A stretch of 64,000 bases of DNA from Nereocystis luetkeana (lineage: Eukaryota > Sar > Phaeophyceae > Laminariales > Laminariaceae). This document shows, in pieces, positions 38,001-49,716 of the stretch. The position numbers and the translations under genes are program-made. The stretch lies in NCBI GenBank assembly GCA_031213475.1, contig JARUPZ010000005.1, forward strand, positions 9,425,848-9,489,847, given 5' to 3'. How positions within the stretch are numbered: the first letter of the stretch is position 1; every line of letters starts with the position of its first letter. The notes under the pieces are model-generated. The model was not told where the DNA came from. It was given only the letters and a program-made list of their open reading frames with translations, and made no database searches.

Positions 38001-41000
38001 TTTTTGGCGGTCGGTCACAGCTGGTTGTCGAGTTAGATCGTTTGTGCGAGGTGAACAACCTTCACTCCGCACAAGTGGGCATTATCGTATCACGAAGTGT
38101 TTATGGTAAGGCACCCAAGAGGCAGTTTCATAGTACTCCCATTGCTGTCTCTGGAAGTGCCTTCACCGGAAATTGAATTTTCTCATTGAAGCTGTCGCCC
38201 ATATGCAAGTCCGCCTCACAAGCGGTTCTTAGTAGGATGCAGCTCACCCTTCATGCGACTCGCCGGACACCTCACGGCGCTTCGCGCTTGGTGCAAGCAA
38301 TGTCTGCCTGGTCGGCGAAAGCCCGACACGTCCCGGCATTGTAGGGGTGCGAAGGTCTATACGGGCATGCATGAGATCGAGTACACATCTCCTATCGAGT
38401 ACCCCCCCCCCCCTCCCCCCCGCCCCCTCCCCCTCATATATACCGGGCATTATTTATACATATATATATACAAGGTGTCCCTTCGGGATGCGATTGACTT
38501 ACAGTAGCATCCCAGGGGTTCCTCAACTTGAAAAGGGGAAGCCGCAGCATCATCAGGCGTCCCTATTTACTCCGACTACTACTATTACGGGGGACCATAG
38601 TTAATAGGACCTGTGGTACACATAAAAACCTATATATTTAACCATTTCTACTAACAATATTTGGTCCTATTAACTATGGTCCCCCGTAATATCACTACTA
38701 CTACTACTACTACTGTAAATACTGCTGTGTGGCAGGACGGAGTTCGACGGCGTGTGCTCGCTTTTAGAGTTGTACGTTAGAAATACGGACATACCCTGGT
38801 AGTAATAATAGCGTGCACTGGTATGCACTTTATGCTGTATTGTATCTCCTGGTGAACACCGCACACACATCGTACGATGTGATGAATGCGAAGACTGCTG
38901 CTGTACCGCTGCTGCTGCGGTAGCGCCTGCTTCGGCTGCGCGGTTGCTTTTTGAAGCAACGAGGAAGTGTGGATTTGTATCGTCTCGTCCTGCCCCCTGC
39001 GCCGCATCCAGTTGGAGTTACGTGCTCCTTTTGAGATTATGTAGTTAGGCGTTCGTTGCTACCCCCTAGGTCGACAGGAATCACGGTCCACACACGCACA
39101 CGCACAGATGCACCGCTCGCGGCCGTCACGAAAGGAAAAGCTTGATGTGCGACTGCTGCTGCTGCTCCGCGATTGCCTCGTTGTAGAGAGGTCGAGGGAC
39201 GGTGTGATCACACACACATGATACTGTACCGCAGCGGCGGCCAAGCGGCACCAGAAAACAAAAAAAAAAATGTGGGGTTTCCATTGTCCTGTTTGCTCTA
39301 GCAGGTCGGAATGCCTTCCTGTAGGCACTCGCCAGAATTCGCCGCGTTGTAAGTCCCAGAGCTTGTGCCACGGATCTCGGCCTGGGCTCGTGTTTGCGCC
39401 GTAGTGTACTCGCGGACCCCCTTGCATGCCACGCAGCCGAGAGCGCGAGAAAAGGCCGGCCTCCCGAAGATTCAAGTTCTGTGCTTAGCAAAAAAAGGTG
39501 TACACCATACAAAGGTTTGGGTTGGCGTCGGTCGGCAGCGACACTGTATAACATGCCGCTCACTACGTGAGCTAGACAACCGGGGTACATCCCGTTTTTT
39601 GTCCTGGGGATCGCCGCAGCTGGCGGTCGAGTTAATAGATCTTTTGTGCGGGGTGGAGAAGCTTTACTTCGCACAAGGGGAATGGTCGTATCACTTAGTG
39701 TTCGTGGCTAGGCGCCCACGAGGCAGTCACATGGTGAACCCATTCCTGTCTCTGGAAATGCCCACACCGGGGAAAAAAAACAACTGATTCGACGCTGTCG
39801 TCCATATGCAAGAAAGCCCGTCTCACAAGTGGTTCTTAGCAGGATGCAGCTCACCCTCCATGCGACTCGCCGGGCACCTCACCACGCTTCGCGCTTGGTG
39901 CAAGCAATGTCTGCCTGGTCATTGAAAACCCGACGTGCTCCGTCCCGGCATCGTAGGGATGCGAGGGTCTATGGTCATACGACCACGGCCATGCATGGTA
40001 GTGAGTACACCCCCCCCCCCCACCCCCCCCCACCCCCACCTCGTCATTGTGGGGGTGCGAAGGTCTATGGCCGTACGACTACGGCCACATGCGCGACATG
40101 ACTACACTCCGCCCTCCGTCCGCGACCAACCCTCTTATGACCACCACCTACCTCCCCGACCCTGTCGAACCGCGCGTCCCCGTTTGCTCGTCTTGCTGTC
40201 GCAGGATTTGGACAAGACTAAACAGGCGATCAAGGAACTGCTGCATGAGATAGAGGTGAGCCCCGCCCTGATGGGTGTGTGACACCCCCAAGTGGCGATC
40301 AACGCTCTGTTATCGTACGGCGGTAGATGGGACTTAGCGGTAAAGTCACGGCGGGGCGGCTCCGGTGTCTACTATTACGGGGGGCCATAGTTAATAGGAC
40401 CAAATATTGTTCTTGAAAATGGTCAAATGTTCAGGTTTTTGTGTGTACCGTAGGTCCTATTTACTATGGTCCCCCGTGACAGACCAGTGAAAAATGCCAG
40501 CCAAAGATGCTATCGCCCGGGGTCGGACCTTTTTCGAGCGCGTCAAGGCTTCCTTCGGCTTTAGTATATTGGGGGTTTGTAGTGTGTCCGGGGGCGGGCA
40601 GCGAGGGGTTTAACCACGGTCTCCTACGAGTATTGTAGTACCCTTGCTGCCAATCGTGCGTGGTCGAAGGACGCCATCATAGCGGCAGTATATATTGATT
40701 TGTCTTTTTAGCAGGGTAGCGATTCACGGAAGGCCTACTGACGGAAGTGTTGGCGGACGGCCTGTTGGTTGACGACCCATTGAAGGCCTATTGACGGACG
40801 GTCTGCTGGTGGGCGACCTACTGAGGGCCAATCGATGGATGGCCTGTTGTAGGACAAACTGTGAATAGACGACCTGCTGAGAGCCTATTTATGGACGGCC
40901 TGTTGGCAGACGATCTACTGATTGGACGGCTTGTTGATTATTTGTGGATGGCCTGTTGGTAGCTGGCCTATTGATGGGCGACCGCCTGTTGACGGCGGTC

Positions 41001-43897
41001 TGTAGATGAAAGACCTGTTCATGGACGGCCTATGAAATACCGATAGATGACCTATTGATGGTGGCATATCGTTTTGACGACATAGTGATTATCTAGTGAT
41101 AGTCAGTTCGGTTCGGTTCTAATCGGTTTGGTTCTGCTCGGCTTTTGGTTGGTACGGTTCGGTTTCGTTCGGTTCCGCTGGTTCGGTTCGGTTCGGTTCG
41201 GTTCGGTTCGGTTCGGTTCGGTTCGGTTCGGTTCGGTTAGGCTTCGCGTGGTTTTATTTTGTTTCGTATACTGTTCAATCCCGTCACATTCCGTTTTGTT
41301 CCGGTACCTGCCTCAGCCGCTTCACTCCTCTTGCCCTGCGTGGACGAACGTGCTACTGCCGTCGTCGCTGTCGTTGTGGTGCTGCGCTTGGGCGAACGCA
41401 GGACAATAAGGACGACCTCAAGTCGGTGGCGCAGGAAAAGCTTGACCTGATCCGTGTTTCGCTCTCCGCGTTCTCCACCGGCTACCGAGAAGCCCGGTAA
41501 GCCGCGAGCCTCTAAAGACAAGCCCCCCGCCGTGGCTTGAATGAACACAAACCCCGACGAGCCGAAGGCTGTACAGTTGTTTGCTAATGATCTCACGGCT
41601 ACAATAGTTATTGTTACGCGGGACCATACGGTGGTAGTACTAATCAGAACGCAAGGAGGCGTGTACACATAGAGGTATTTTTTGGGGGGGCCCATCGTGG
41701 GTTCTGATTCTTACTGCACACCGGGTATGCCCTCCCGCAGTGATTATGTGGCGAAGTAAGCCAACCATATTGACAACAAATGTTCAGCCAAGAAAGGCCC
41801 TAGCTGGGGCCTGGACACTCTCTGACCCTAAGTCTATCAACCCAGACAGTCAGGGAAAATTATCGGGAAGATTATGTAACCAAGCCTGGGAAACATTTCG
41901 GATTGAAGGCGTAAGTGGGGGTTAGTGTGGACTGTCGCCGCTTGCTGCGGCAGGGTAGAGATACACAGCACTTGTTTTTTCTTGAGGCTCCTTACTTGAC
42001 CTTAAGGAGCTATGTACCTCACCCAACCTCACCCAAAAAACATGTTTTATTAAATGCTACCAGGTAGTAAAAGTGCAACCCGACGAACAGTCCATATATT
42101 CGACATTTTTTAGCCTGTACTATATGCCAGGTAGGTATAATCACGAAAAATGTTGTAAATATCTTCGGAATGGTATTTACTCTAGCGATTTCTGGGTGAA
42201 GAAGCCCGGTCAGGTCAGAAATATTTTCGACCAAAAAGTGCTACCGGTATTAATAAAAGACATGCCCTATCATAGCACGCGTCAAAAGCCAACCATTTTG
42301 ATGAAGCTGGGTCTAAGCTCTACACGTACTACTGGTGCTGTTGTTTTAGTCCTTGAATGATTTTTCGAGTAACAAGGCTATTTTCTCTGTACCATTTTGA
42401 TGAAGCTGGGTCTAAGCTCTACACGTACTACTGGTGCTGTTGTTTTAGTCCTTGAATGATTTTTCAAGTAACAAGGCTTAGTTTCTCATTTTTTTGTTGT
42501 TCATTTTTGTTGTTGTTGTGTGTTCGGGTTTGGTTTTCCAACAAATAGCTGTCACGATGTTCGCCCCACTCTTGCACGCTAACGCTGACTCGCGTTCGTT
42601 TGCTCATATCCCCACGGAAACGAAACAGTCTGACGACTCGATGATAACGTTTAACTACCGATAGCGCTATCAATACGGAGTGTGCCCGCTTAATGTGAAT
42701 ATGATAGCGTAGTATCGTCACGTTTCTTGAATAAAAGTAGTGGCGTTATATATTACGGGGGGGCATAGTTAACAGGACCTATGGTATACATAAAAACCTA
42801 TATGTTTAGCCATTTTTACTCACAATATTTGGTCCTGTTAACTATGGCCCCCCGTAATAGCAGCAAGAGAGACCAGGGGCTGAAGAACGCTCTATTTATG
42901 CACGATATAAATATTAATAGTATCGTTTTGGGTTTCTATTTGTCAGTGATAATGGCACTATGTTTCTATACTGCGTCATATGTTCTCTGCTAACGGCGTT
43001 ATGTTTCGTAAAAAACACAAACCCCCCCCCCCCGACAATCACAGGGACCAGGAGATCAAGCGCGTGATGGCGATGGACAAGAGCATGCTGCAGAGCTTCC
43101 TTAGCGAGAGGGCGGGAGAGGTCAAGCACGCCTCCTCCCTCCTCTCCGACGCCCTCCTCAAAGACGACGCCAGAGGCACCAACGCCAACCCGGCCACGGG
43201 AAACGCCTCCAAAACCGCAATTCCTTCTGTGGCAGCGGCGGCGGAACCGACAGCTGGAGCGACGGCGAGGGGGCAGGAGGGAGGTGACGTCGAACCGGAT
43301 GGGGGCTTCAGCGACCCGCGAGTACTCCTGTCCAGGCGCGCGCGAAGCGCGGTGGACAGCCTGCTGCACGACCCGGACATCGAGAGGCTGACGGGGCGGG
43401 CGGCGGGTTTTGCGCGGGGGAGGCTTTTGCAGGCGGAAGCTGCCGCCAGGATTCTGAAGGGAGAGGATGAAGGAGAAGTAAACGAGGCGGGGGGTGTGGG
43501 AGGAGTGGCGCAGGTCTCTTCTGCGATTGCAGGGCGGCGGGGGGGCAAGGGCGGGCATAGTGCGAGGGGGAGCGGCGACGCGCATGCGAGAGAAGGTGGC
43601 GGCGGCGGTGGCGGCCCCGATGGGGGAGGGTCGGAAACGCCGATAATTTCGAGCTTGGCGAAGGAGGCTAGGGAGTTCGTGGCGGGGAAGATGGGGCAGG
43701 CTCAGGATGGCGCGAGGGAGGTGGCCGAGGCCGCCATGGAAGTTAGACGTTCGCATCGAGCGGCCGAGTCGAAAAACGTTGACCGTAAGGAGGGGGGAGC
43801 CGCGAGGGTGGAGGGTGGGATGGTGGATGCGGCAGACGGGGAGGAGGAGAGGCAAGGGGCGTCGGATGGTACCAAAGTCGGTGGAGACGGGAAGTAG
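35019..43897 (+). CDS. Hypothetical helix-rich protein, five exons, 420 aa
   Basis: Exons: 35019-35089, 35680-35872, 40205-40255, 41402-41496, 43045-43897, with GT-AG boundaries and consistent phases (71, 193, 51, 95 and 853 nt; 421 codons including stop). I do not recognise the family. Residues 1-23 start MAPMPNPDWYEEKKD. Exon 2 has an aromatic stretch (VWKTTWEWYITSFEHSFAW) followed by a basic/charged helix (RRRKEDAKKKEAQDKMD). Exons 3-5 continue as amphipathic heptad-like sequence (KQAIKELLHEIE, KSVAQEKLDLIR, IKRVMAMDKSMLQSFLSE) to about residue 175. The rest is low-complexity Ala/Gly/Glu-rich, with two further short helices (VDSLLHDPDIERL, SSLAKEAREFVAGKM). A membrane- or lipid-surface-binding coiled coil is one guess. 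Introns of 0.6-4.3 kb are full of repeats. Confidence 0.72.
36379..36595 (+). repeat. Family 3 partial copy
   Basis: CCTCACAAGCGGTTCTTAGT, GCTTCGCGCTTG, TCCGGCATTGTA and GGTCTATGGTCATACGA appear in the same order as in the full copies at 37.9 and 39.5 kb, with a small insertion near 36400 and the poly-C end reduced to short C runs. Confidence 0.75.
36875..37335 (+). repeat. Tandem duplication, ~237-bp unit, two diverged copies
   Basis: Both copies contain TCGATCGACAAACCC-like sequence, then CTAGTGTCAC(G/A)GTGCTCACACC, TCGGTCGGTGA and GTGGCGTGGG in the same order about 237 bp apart. Confidence 0.75.
37911..38430 (+). repeat. Family 3 full-length copy A (~520 bp, poly-C end)
   Basis: It starts GGTTGGGTTGGCGTCGG and ends GAGTACCCCCCC. 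No ORF is conserved between copies A and B, and no terminal inverted repeat was found. A non-autonomous element is likely. Confidence 0.8.
38585..38689. mobile_element. MITE family 1 copy, closest to my consensus
   Basis: Perfect-looking ends TTACGGGGGACCATAGTTAA and its complement, TA outside both ends, and the simple centre AAAACCTATATATTTAACC. I used this copy as the reference for the others. Confidence 0.92.
39514..40108 (+). repeat. Family 3 full-length copy B plus a partial third unit
   Basis: 39514-40040 aligns end to end with copy A. It is followed directly by another terminal piece (GGTCTATGGCCGTACGACTA, about 40045-40108) after the C-rich tract. Copies A and B are in direct orientation about 1.1 kb apart, inside intron 2 of the five-exon gene. 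Confidence 0.8.
40375..40479. mobile_element. MITE family 1 copy
   Basis: TTACGGGGGGCCATAGTTAA to GGTCCCCCGTGA, about 120 bp downstream of exon 3 of the hypothetical gene. Confidence 0.88.
40725..41060 (+). repeat. Degenerate GGACGGCCTGTTG repeat
   Basis: About 15 irregular units contain GACGGCCTGTTG and GACGACCTACTGA in intron 3 of the hypothetical gene. Confidence 0.7.
41105..41240 (+). repeat. (GGTTC)n microsatellite
   Basis: A GGTTC pentamer run, pure over about 41180-41240, lies 160 bp upstream of exon 4 of the hypothetical gene. Confidence 0.9.
42292..42480 (+). repeat. Tandem duplication, 99-bp unit, two nearly identical copies
   Basis: ACCATTTTGATGAAGCTGGG at 42292 recurs at 42391 and the two units differ at very few positions, so the event is recent. 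Confidence 0.9.
42753..42857. mobile_element. MITE family 1 copy
   Basis: TTACGGGGGGGCATAGTTAA to ATGGCCCCCCGTAA with TA on each side, in intron 4 of the hypothetical gene. Confidence 0.9.
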
Positions 43898-43984
43898 GGG
43901 GGGGGGGGCGCTAGGTGGAATGTGAATGTTGCGAAAGTCAGCCATGCCATGATCTGTCTCGTCTATTACTTGATAGTACACATC

Positions 43985-44185
43985 AGTGGGTTGGTACTTG
44001 GGGTACGTGTCATGCGTATGCTACAGATCTATCACGTAGAAACGTGTGCAGATCACGCCAGATCGTACCATATCAGTGGGTGAGAACTCAGATGGAGGTC
44101 ATGCGTATGCTACAGACCCCATCACGTCGAAACGTGCACTACAAGAGATCACCCAGACCGTGCCAGATCAGTGTACAATATGCTT
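43985..44185 (+). repeat. Tandem duplication of ~105 bp downstream of the hypothetical gene
   Basis: Two diverged units share GTCATGCGTATGCTACAGA, ATCACGT(A/C)GAAACGTG and CAGATC...CCAGATC(A/G)T. The remaining 44.2-46.8 kb holds one MITE and short repeats but no gene I can support. Confidence 0.7.
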
Positions 44186-44690
44186 ACAAACCCGGGCACA
44201 CGCGTGATTCCCTGTAGATCACTACAGCGGGAATATGCACGGATCTTTCAGATCCTGCAGGTCAGCCATGTGAAAACTTGTATATACAGATGATATGGAG
44301 ATCCTCGAAAAATGAACTGCGTCGTCTGCACAGGAATTTGGAACATCGACGCGTGGAAAAATGTGGTCGGTGCGTGATGGTGATGGAAGTGGATGGGGTA
44401 TGGGCGGGACGGAGAAATGTTACAATGCTGTCTTGAATGAGGCTGAAAGCCCGGTGATTACCTGGGTCTATGTGTTGGGTTCGTATTTGTAGTGCTTGGG
44501 AGGCGTATCTTGGATGGAAAACCAGGGATTTTCCCAGCGAGGCACGAGCTTGGCTCTCAGTCTCCGCGTGCACGAAAGGGATAAACCTGCTCTTCTTACG
44601 TCTCTAAGCAAACAACACCCAGTGTCGCGACCTTGATCTTAACAGAAAGGGAGAGTTGTATGGGTGATGATGAGGATGTAGTTTGTGATA

Positions 44691-44793
44691 TTACGGGGGA
44701 CCATAGTTAAGAGGACCTACGGTACACATAAAAAACTATATATTTAACCATTATTACTAACAATATTTGGTCCTATTAACTATGGCCCCGTAA
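44691..44793. mobile_element. MITE family 1 copy
   Basis: TTACGGGGGACCATAGTTAA to CTATGGCCCCGTAA, flanked by TA. Confidence 0.9.
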
Positions 44794-46792
44794 TAGTGAT
44801 GGGTGATGATGCTGATGATGAAAACAGCAACGATGGCGATGATGATGGTGGTGGCAAAGATGGCAATGGCGATGAAGATCACACCACGACGCGAAGCTCG
44901 AGCGGTACCGGTTGCGACGACCGCCGCAGCGCACCGTTCTTTCTGCTCGAGCAGTCACCACAGCAGCTACTCCATAGCGTACACCGCTTGACACAGCCAA
45001 CCGTAGAGTTTTTGCGGGGAAACACCACCACACCTTGCACCGGCGAAAATAAACGTGTCATTAACTAAAATCGTACTGGAAATAGACGTAATTATAGACT
45101 TTCCGAATTCGGGGGAGACGAAACGTACCAGCTAAAAAATGGGGTGAGATATTTCACCAGGCAAGACAATACTACTACTACTGAAAAAAAGAAAACGGTG
45201 CAAGAAAAGGCTTAAAATTCGTTAGACAATATACCCGCCCTTTAATTGCAGATTGTTACAACGATGGTTCCCTGGGCTGGGCAATCGATCGACCTTTCAC
45301 CCCTACAGCTCAGCAGCAGGTATTACCTCCACGCAGAAACCCCAGTTGCCAGCTTACAGTTGTAACATTTTTTTCCTTCTTTTTCTCTGTCGCAGCATGG
45401 GGGGCGCACGTAACGAAACCACCATATTGTAAAGAGTCCCCCAGGTGTACCTGTTATTATTATGCTTACCTGTTATTGGTAGGGGTAAGTTAATATATAT
45501 CGCGCCACAAAGCGGTAAATATAATACCACTTCAGTGTGGTTTTACGCCAGTACCTGGTATACGGTATAATAAGAAGCTCTGCGAGACCTGGGGGTTATG
45601 TGTCCGAAAAAAAAGTCTCCGAAACCACACGCCCTTATGTCCGGGGCGTAGACAGGCGGGGGGCATCCTATTACTAATAGGACAATCTTTTGATTGCCGC
45701 TTGTTTCTGTTCGGACTTTCCAACGGAAAAATTAATGTAATCTTTAACCTGTAACTACACCACGCCGATCGCCATACACGCACGTAATAAGGCAACAGCA
45801 CCGTAGGGAACAACAGACGAGCGCACATCGTTGGCTCTTCTTTATTACATACAACGGAATACGAAGTATACCCCCAGCCTCGATCTACAAAAAGTATCCC
45901 CCCCCCCCCTCTTTTCCTCCTCCTGTGGGCAGTGGCGGGATCGGGGCTGTTGCTTGCTGCTGCTGCTGTTGTTGTTGTGGTTGTTGATGTTGTTGTTGTT
46001 GATGCTCTCGTGTCCTTGATGGATGGCCGAAGCATATACATACCTGGTACATCATCACCATAGAAAACAGCACAGTACTCGTGTATACCCGTATAGTCTA
46101 CTATACGAGGTGCGTTACTCAGCTACCAGGTAGTGTGTGTATATGACCTGCCCGACCTGGTACGAAGACGAGCTGAAAAATGAAAATAAAAAGGGCAACG
46201 TCGAACGTCGAAAACGTGGCATGTTTTTCAACATGTTGGATCCACGAAAACATGTACCATGGAGCTGCTGCGCAGCTGTGACACGTGCTCATACTTCATT
46301 TCAAACCTCTGGGCTATAACGCTAGATGGCCCATTCTTTGAAAAATTGAAACCGCCAAGGGTGGGGGGGTTTGGGTGGGTAGGTATACCGGCCCAGCCCG
46401 CTGGCGTGTCCGTGATCCTATGTCATTTACCACCAATGGGAATGATCACCACGCTGGTCCTTTTCTTGGATCTTACCATATATGGAAGGCATGTTTGGTT
46501 AGGGGGTACATGGTACATCCGAGTACGTTGATGTTGACCTCCGGGCGGGTACTGGCTAGACAAGCGGGTACTGGACAAGCAAAGCATACACGGCTGAGTG
46601 TAGGAAGCTGGCGGTGGACATCTGACTGGCAACACCTATACTACTGTTGTGAGGATTGAGGCTTGAGGGGGTGACAGGAAGCTTCTGAGGAATCATTGCA
46701 TCTCAGTTTTGAGCACTACTTCCTTTTTGTTGCTGTGTACGTAAGCAAATCATCATATTCCGGTACCTGGTACTGCTGCTGGCGACATCTCG

Positions 46793-47704
46793 ATGACCCG
46801 GCTTTCCAGGGCTTCGGGAGAGGCGGGGCGTACTTACCGGCGCCGAGCATCACACTCCGGCTCCTGGTACACGGACGATGGACACCTCTTGGATCGGCAG
46901 CTGGCAGGTTGGCTCGGGGCTGCATCTCCGGGGGCCGTGCCGGGGACCGTTCGCGCCGTAATCGCTCCGCACGCTGGTTTCAGCTACTCTGCCGAGACCG
47001 CAGCTTTCGCGTACTGCCACATGGACCCGACGAGGGTACGAACAGTGTTTGTACTAGGGCCTTCTCACCACGTTCACCTCCGGGGCTGCGCAGTCTCAAC
47101 CGCCTCGTGCATGGAGACTCCCGTGGGCGACCTCGCCATCAACCAGGAGGTCACCCGAGCACTGCTTTCGTCTGGGCACTTCGACGCGATGACGCAGCGC
47201 GTGGACGAGGACGAGCACTCGATCGAGATGCACTTGCCTTTCATAAAAAAGGTCATGGAAGGGCGGAGCTGCAACGTCGTGGCCATCATGGTCGGGGCGC
47301 TCGCGGAAGCGACCGAGGAGTCTTGCGGCAGGGTCCTGGCGCCCTACCTGGACGACCCCGCAAACTTTTTCGTCGTCAGCTCTGATTTCTGCCATTGGGG
47401 ATCACGCTTCCGCTACCAGCCGTGCGACCCCGCGCACGGTCCCGTGCACGAGTACATTCGCTGGTTAGACCACCAGGGCATGACGCTCATCCAGTCGCAG
47501 GACATCAAGGGGTTCGGCAGATATCTCGCGGAGCACGCCAACACCATATGCGGGAGGCATCCCATCGCGGCCTTCATGAACGCGATGAAGTGTTCCTCGG
47601 CTGGCTTCTCTGTCGCGTGGGTGAAGTACGCGCAGAGCAGCAAAGCGACCTCGTCGCAGGATTCCTCCGTGAGTTACGCGTCCGCCGTCGTGACGCTGGC
47701 TTAG
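46793..47704 (+). CDS. MEMO1-like protein, single exon, 303 aa
   Basis: The MEMO family is widespread in eukaryotes, bacteria and archaea. Human MEMO1 is described as a cytoskeleton and motility adaptor related to extradiol dioxygenases, with reported copper-dependent redox activity. Conserved segments are REASHxGSWY (here RRASHSGSWY, about residues 17-26), IAPHAGFSYS with His60, VLGPSHHV with His92, DEDEHSIEMHLPF, FFVVSSDFCHWGSRFRY, NTICGRHPI with the conserved Cys, YAQSS and QDSSVSYAS. His60, His92 and that Cys correspond to His49, His81 and Cys244 of the human metal-site region. Length matches the family (~297 aa). The ATG fits because homology begins about 16 residues later; the short basic N-terminus is unconserved. 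The lack of introns contrasts with its neighbours. No disruption is seen. Confidence 0.95.
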   Translation: MTRLSRASGEAGRTYRRRASHSGSWYTDDGHLLDRQLAGWLGAASPGAVPGTVRAVIAPHAGFSYSAETAAFAYCHMDPTRVRTVFVLGPSHHVHLRGCAVSTASCMETPVGDLAINQEVTRALLSSGHFDAMTQRVDEDEHSIEMHLPFIKKVMEGRSCNVVAIMVGALAEATEESCGRVLAPYLDDPANFFVVSSDFCHWGSRFRYQPCDPAHGPVHEYIRWLDHQGMTLIQSQDIKGFGRYLAEHANTICGRHPIAAFMNAMKCSSAGFSVAWVKYAQSSKATSSQDSSVSYASAVVTLA

Positions 47705-47862
47705 GGCAGGCAGACCCTGTGCTCGTCGCGGGTCGTTTTGGAGGTGCACATGCATACCACCGGGGCTTCCCGATGTGCCTCTCGTGCTGTCGGTTAAATT
47801 AAAGCGCGAAAGGGAACGACCTGCCACAGCTGTACTCTCGTTTGAGCATTTCGCCAGCGGTA

Positions 47863-47967
47863 TTACGGGGGGCCGTATTAAACAGGACCTACGGTACACA
47901 CAAAAGCCCATATATGTCGGTACTTTTACCACCAATATTTGGTCCTATTAACTATGGCCCCCCGTAG
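47863..47967. mobile_element. MITE family 1 copy downstream of MEMO1
   Basis: TTACGGGGGGCCGTATTAAA to ATGGCCCCCCGTAG. It starts 159 bp after the MEMO1 stop and may lie in or near the 3' UTR. Confidence 0.88.
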
Positions 47968-48639
47968 TATTAATAGTACCAACGGACCACCCGGCAGGAT
48001 TTTTTTTCCTGGAAATTTCGAGTCACGAGCAGTGTCAGGAGGGAAATTATTATGGTTCGCAGTTCAGACTAGTGGAAAAAAAAAAGAAAAAAAAAAAGAA
48101 GGAAAAGCGGCACGCAGCCAGCCAGCCAGCCAGCCAGCCAGCCGCGTTTGTTTGTGGCCTGCTTCTGACCCGTTTTTGGTCAGAGGTGAGGGTGTTAGAG
48201 CACCCACGCGTCCTCTTTCGCGCTCGCAAAGGGGGGTCCGCGCGAGCTCGCAGATTTCCCGCGGGCCTCTTCTCGTCGTGCGCCTATACATCCGCTTTTT
48301 TTACTCGGCAGGGCTACTATCCACACAAAGCGTCCGGAAAAGCACCGGTAGAATGCATTGCGGTCGACGGCACAAGGGGGGGAAGTGAACAGGCGGAAAA
48401 TGCGGAGAGAGATAAAGATGGCAGCGGCAATTTTTGGGGGAAACGGAGAAATCTTACGGCATCGATATCCAGGACGGCGGCGGAAAAGGTTTGCGGCCTT
48501 CAGGTCGAAACCCAACGGATGGAGGATTTGGAGGAGTAAAAATATCAAAGACGTCCGGAGGGGGTAGTTTCAATTTTTTCCGGCGGAAAAATCGATCGTG
48601 TGCGAGAGGGGAACCGCGCGCCAGTTTCAGCACGATGTA

Positions 48640-48860
48640 ACAAGGCAAGGTGGGAGGTGGAGGGGCGAGGGTTGGAAGAGGAAGCTTTGGATTTGGTGGG
48701 GGGGGGGGGGGGGGGGGCTCGAGGAGGTGGTCATGGTGGGGGTTCTTCTGCGTCTGGGAGTTCATCGGCGGGGGGGGGGGGGGCGACGTGGGAGGAAAAT
48801 CGCACTATTTCACGAGGGGAGTGGGGGACCTGGGGGGGGGCGGACGAGGCGCTGGAGGTG
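48640..48860 (+). repeat. G-rich low-complexity tract
   Basis: Several poly-G runs of 12-18 bases are embedded in GGAGG-rich sequence. Gly/Trp-rich ORFs at 48598-49071 derive from it. Confidence 0.6.
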
Positions 48861-49380
48861 GAGGTCAAGCTCCCGCCTGCTACGGAGACGGGCTTCGTTC
48901 ACGTATGGGGTCGGCAATGAACCGTCGAGGATTTTTGGTGGGGAAAGGTGGGAGATAATGGGGGCCGACCGCTGTTATAGACTATGGGGCAAGGATGACA
49001 TGTCCAGGTCGATAGAGCATGCCATGAGCGAAGGAGCAGAAGAGCACTCCGTTCTTGTTGGAGAGAGGTGACGGGTGAGTTGTTCGTGTGGCAAATGATG
49101 TAGAACAGGAGTCGGTTTTTGTTGGGGGATTGGCAGGTGAGGGATGGGTCATGATGATTTATGTCTGTCAGGTGAAATCGTGTTTACAGCAGTACAAAAA
49201 TCCACAGTACTTAATATATATATATATATATCGATGGAAGTTGTTGGTTGGGTAGGTACATATGCGACGGTAAACATGCTTTGATGGTTGGTTGGTCTGA
49301 TTGTTTTTTTTTTGTTGGTTCGTTGGAGACAGATCGTGATTTGTATATGTACTGTACCGGGTGATATTGATTTACAACAG

Positions 49381-49716
49381 GCCCAAGAAAAGAACGGGGT
49401 CCGATGTCTAGCAGACGACCTTAAGGTGTTTCGAACCACCGAGGGATCCTCAAAACGCTCACCTTTGCTGTTTGGAGTAGAGAATGTGTCATGGCCCACG
49501 GTGGCTAACGAGAGTGGGAAGTGGTACGCGGGAGTCGCTGACTCGGTGGGCTGTTTCGTGGCGAGATGGCGCAGGAACGAGGCGGAGAGGCGAGTGGGTA
49601 CCGCAGCAGAGGACGCCAAGAGTGCCGGCAAGGGAAAGGGGGGGAGGGGGGGGGGGGGGGGGGTACTGGTGCTGCTTTCCACGGATGCAGAAACGAATTG
49701 GTCGATCGTGTGGTAA
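49381..49716 (+). CDS. Exon-like ORF, unidentified
   Basis: After a plausible acceptor (TTTACAACAG) the frame encodes a non-repetitive stretch with normal composition (LKVFRTTEGSSKRSPLLFG, WPTVANESGKWYAGVADSVG, FVARWRRNEAERR), and then runs into a poly-Gly tract. It looks more protein-like than the surrounding random ORFs, but I find no partner exon with a convincing junction and no family match. It may be a lone or decayed exon. Confidence 0.28.
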   Translation, partial: AQEKNGVRCLADDLKVFRTTEGSSKRSPLLFGVENVSWPTVANESGKWYAGVADSVGCFVARWRRNEAERRVGTAAEDAKSAGKGKGGRGGGGGVLVLLSTDAETNWSIVW

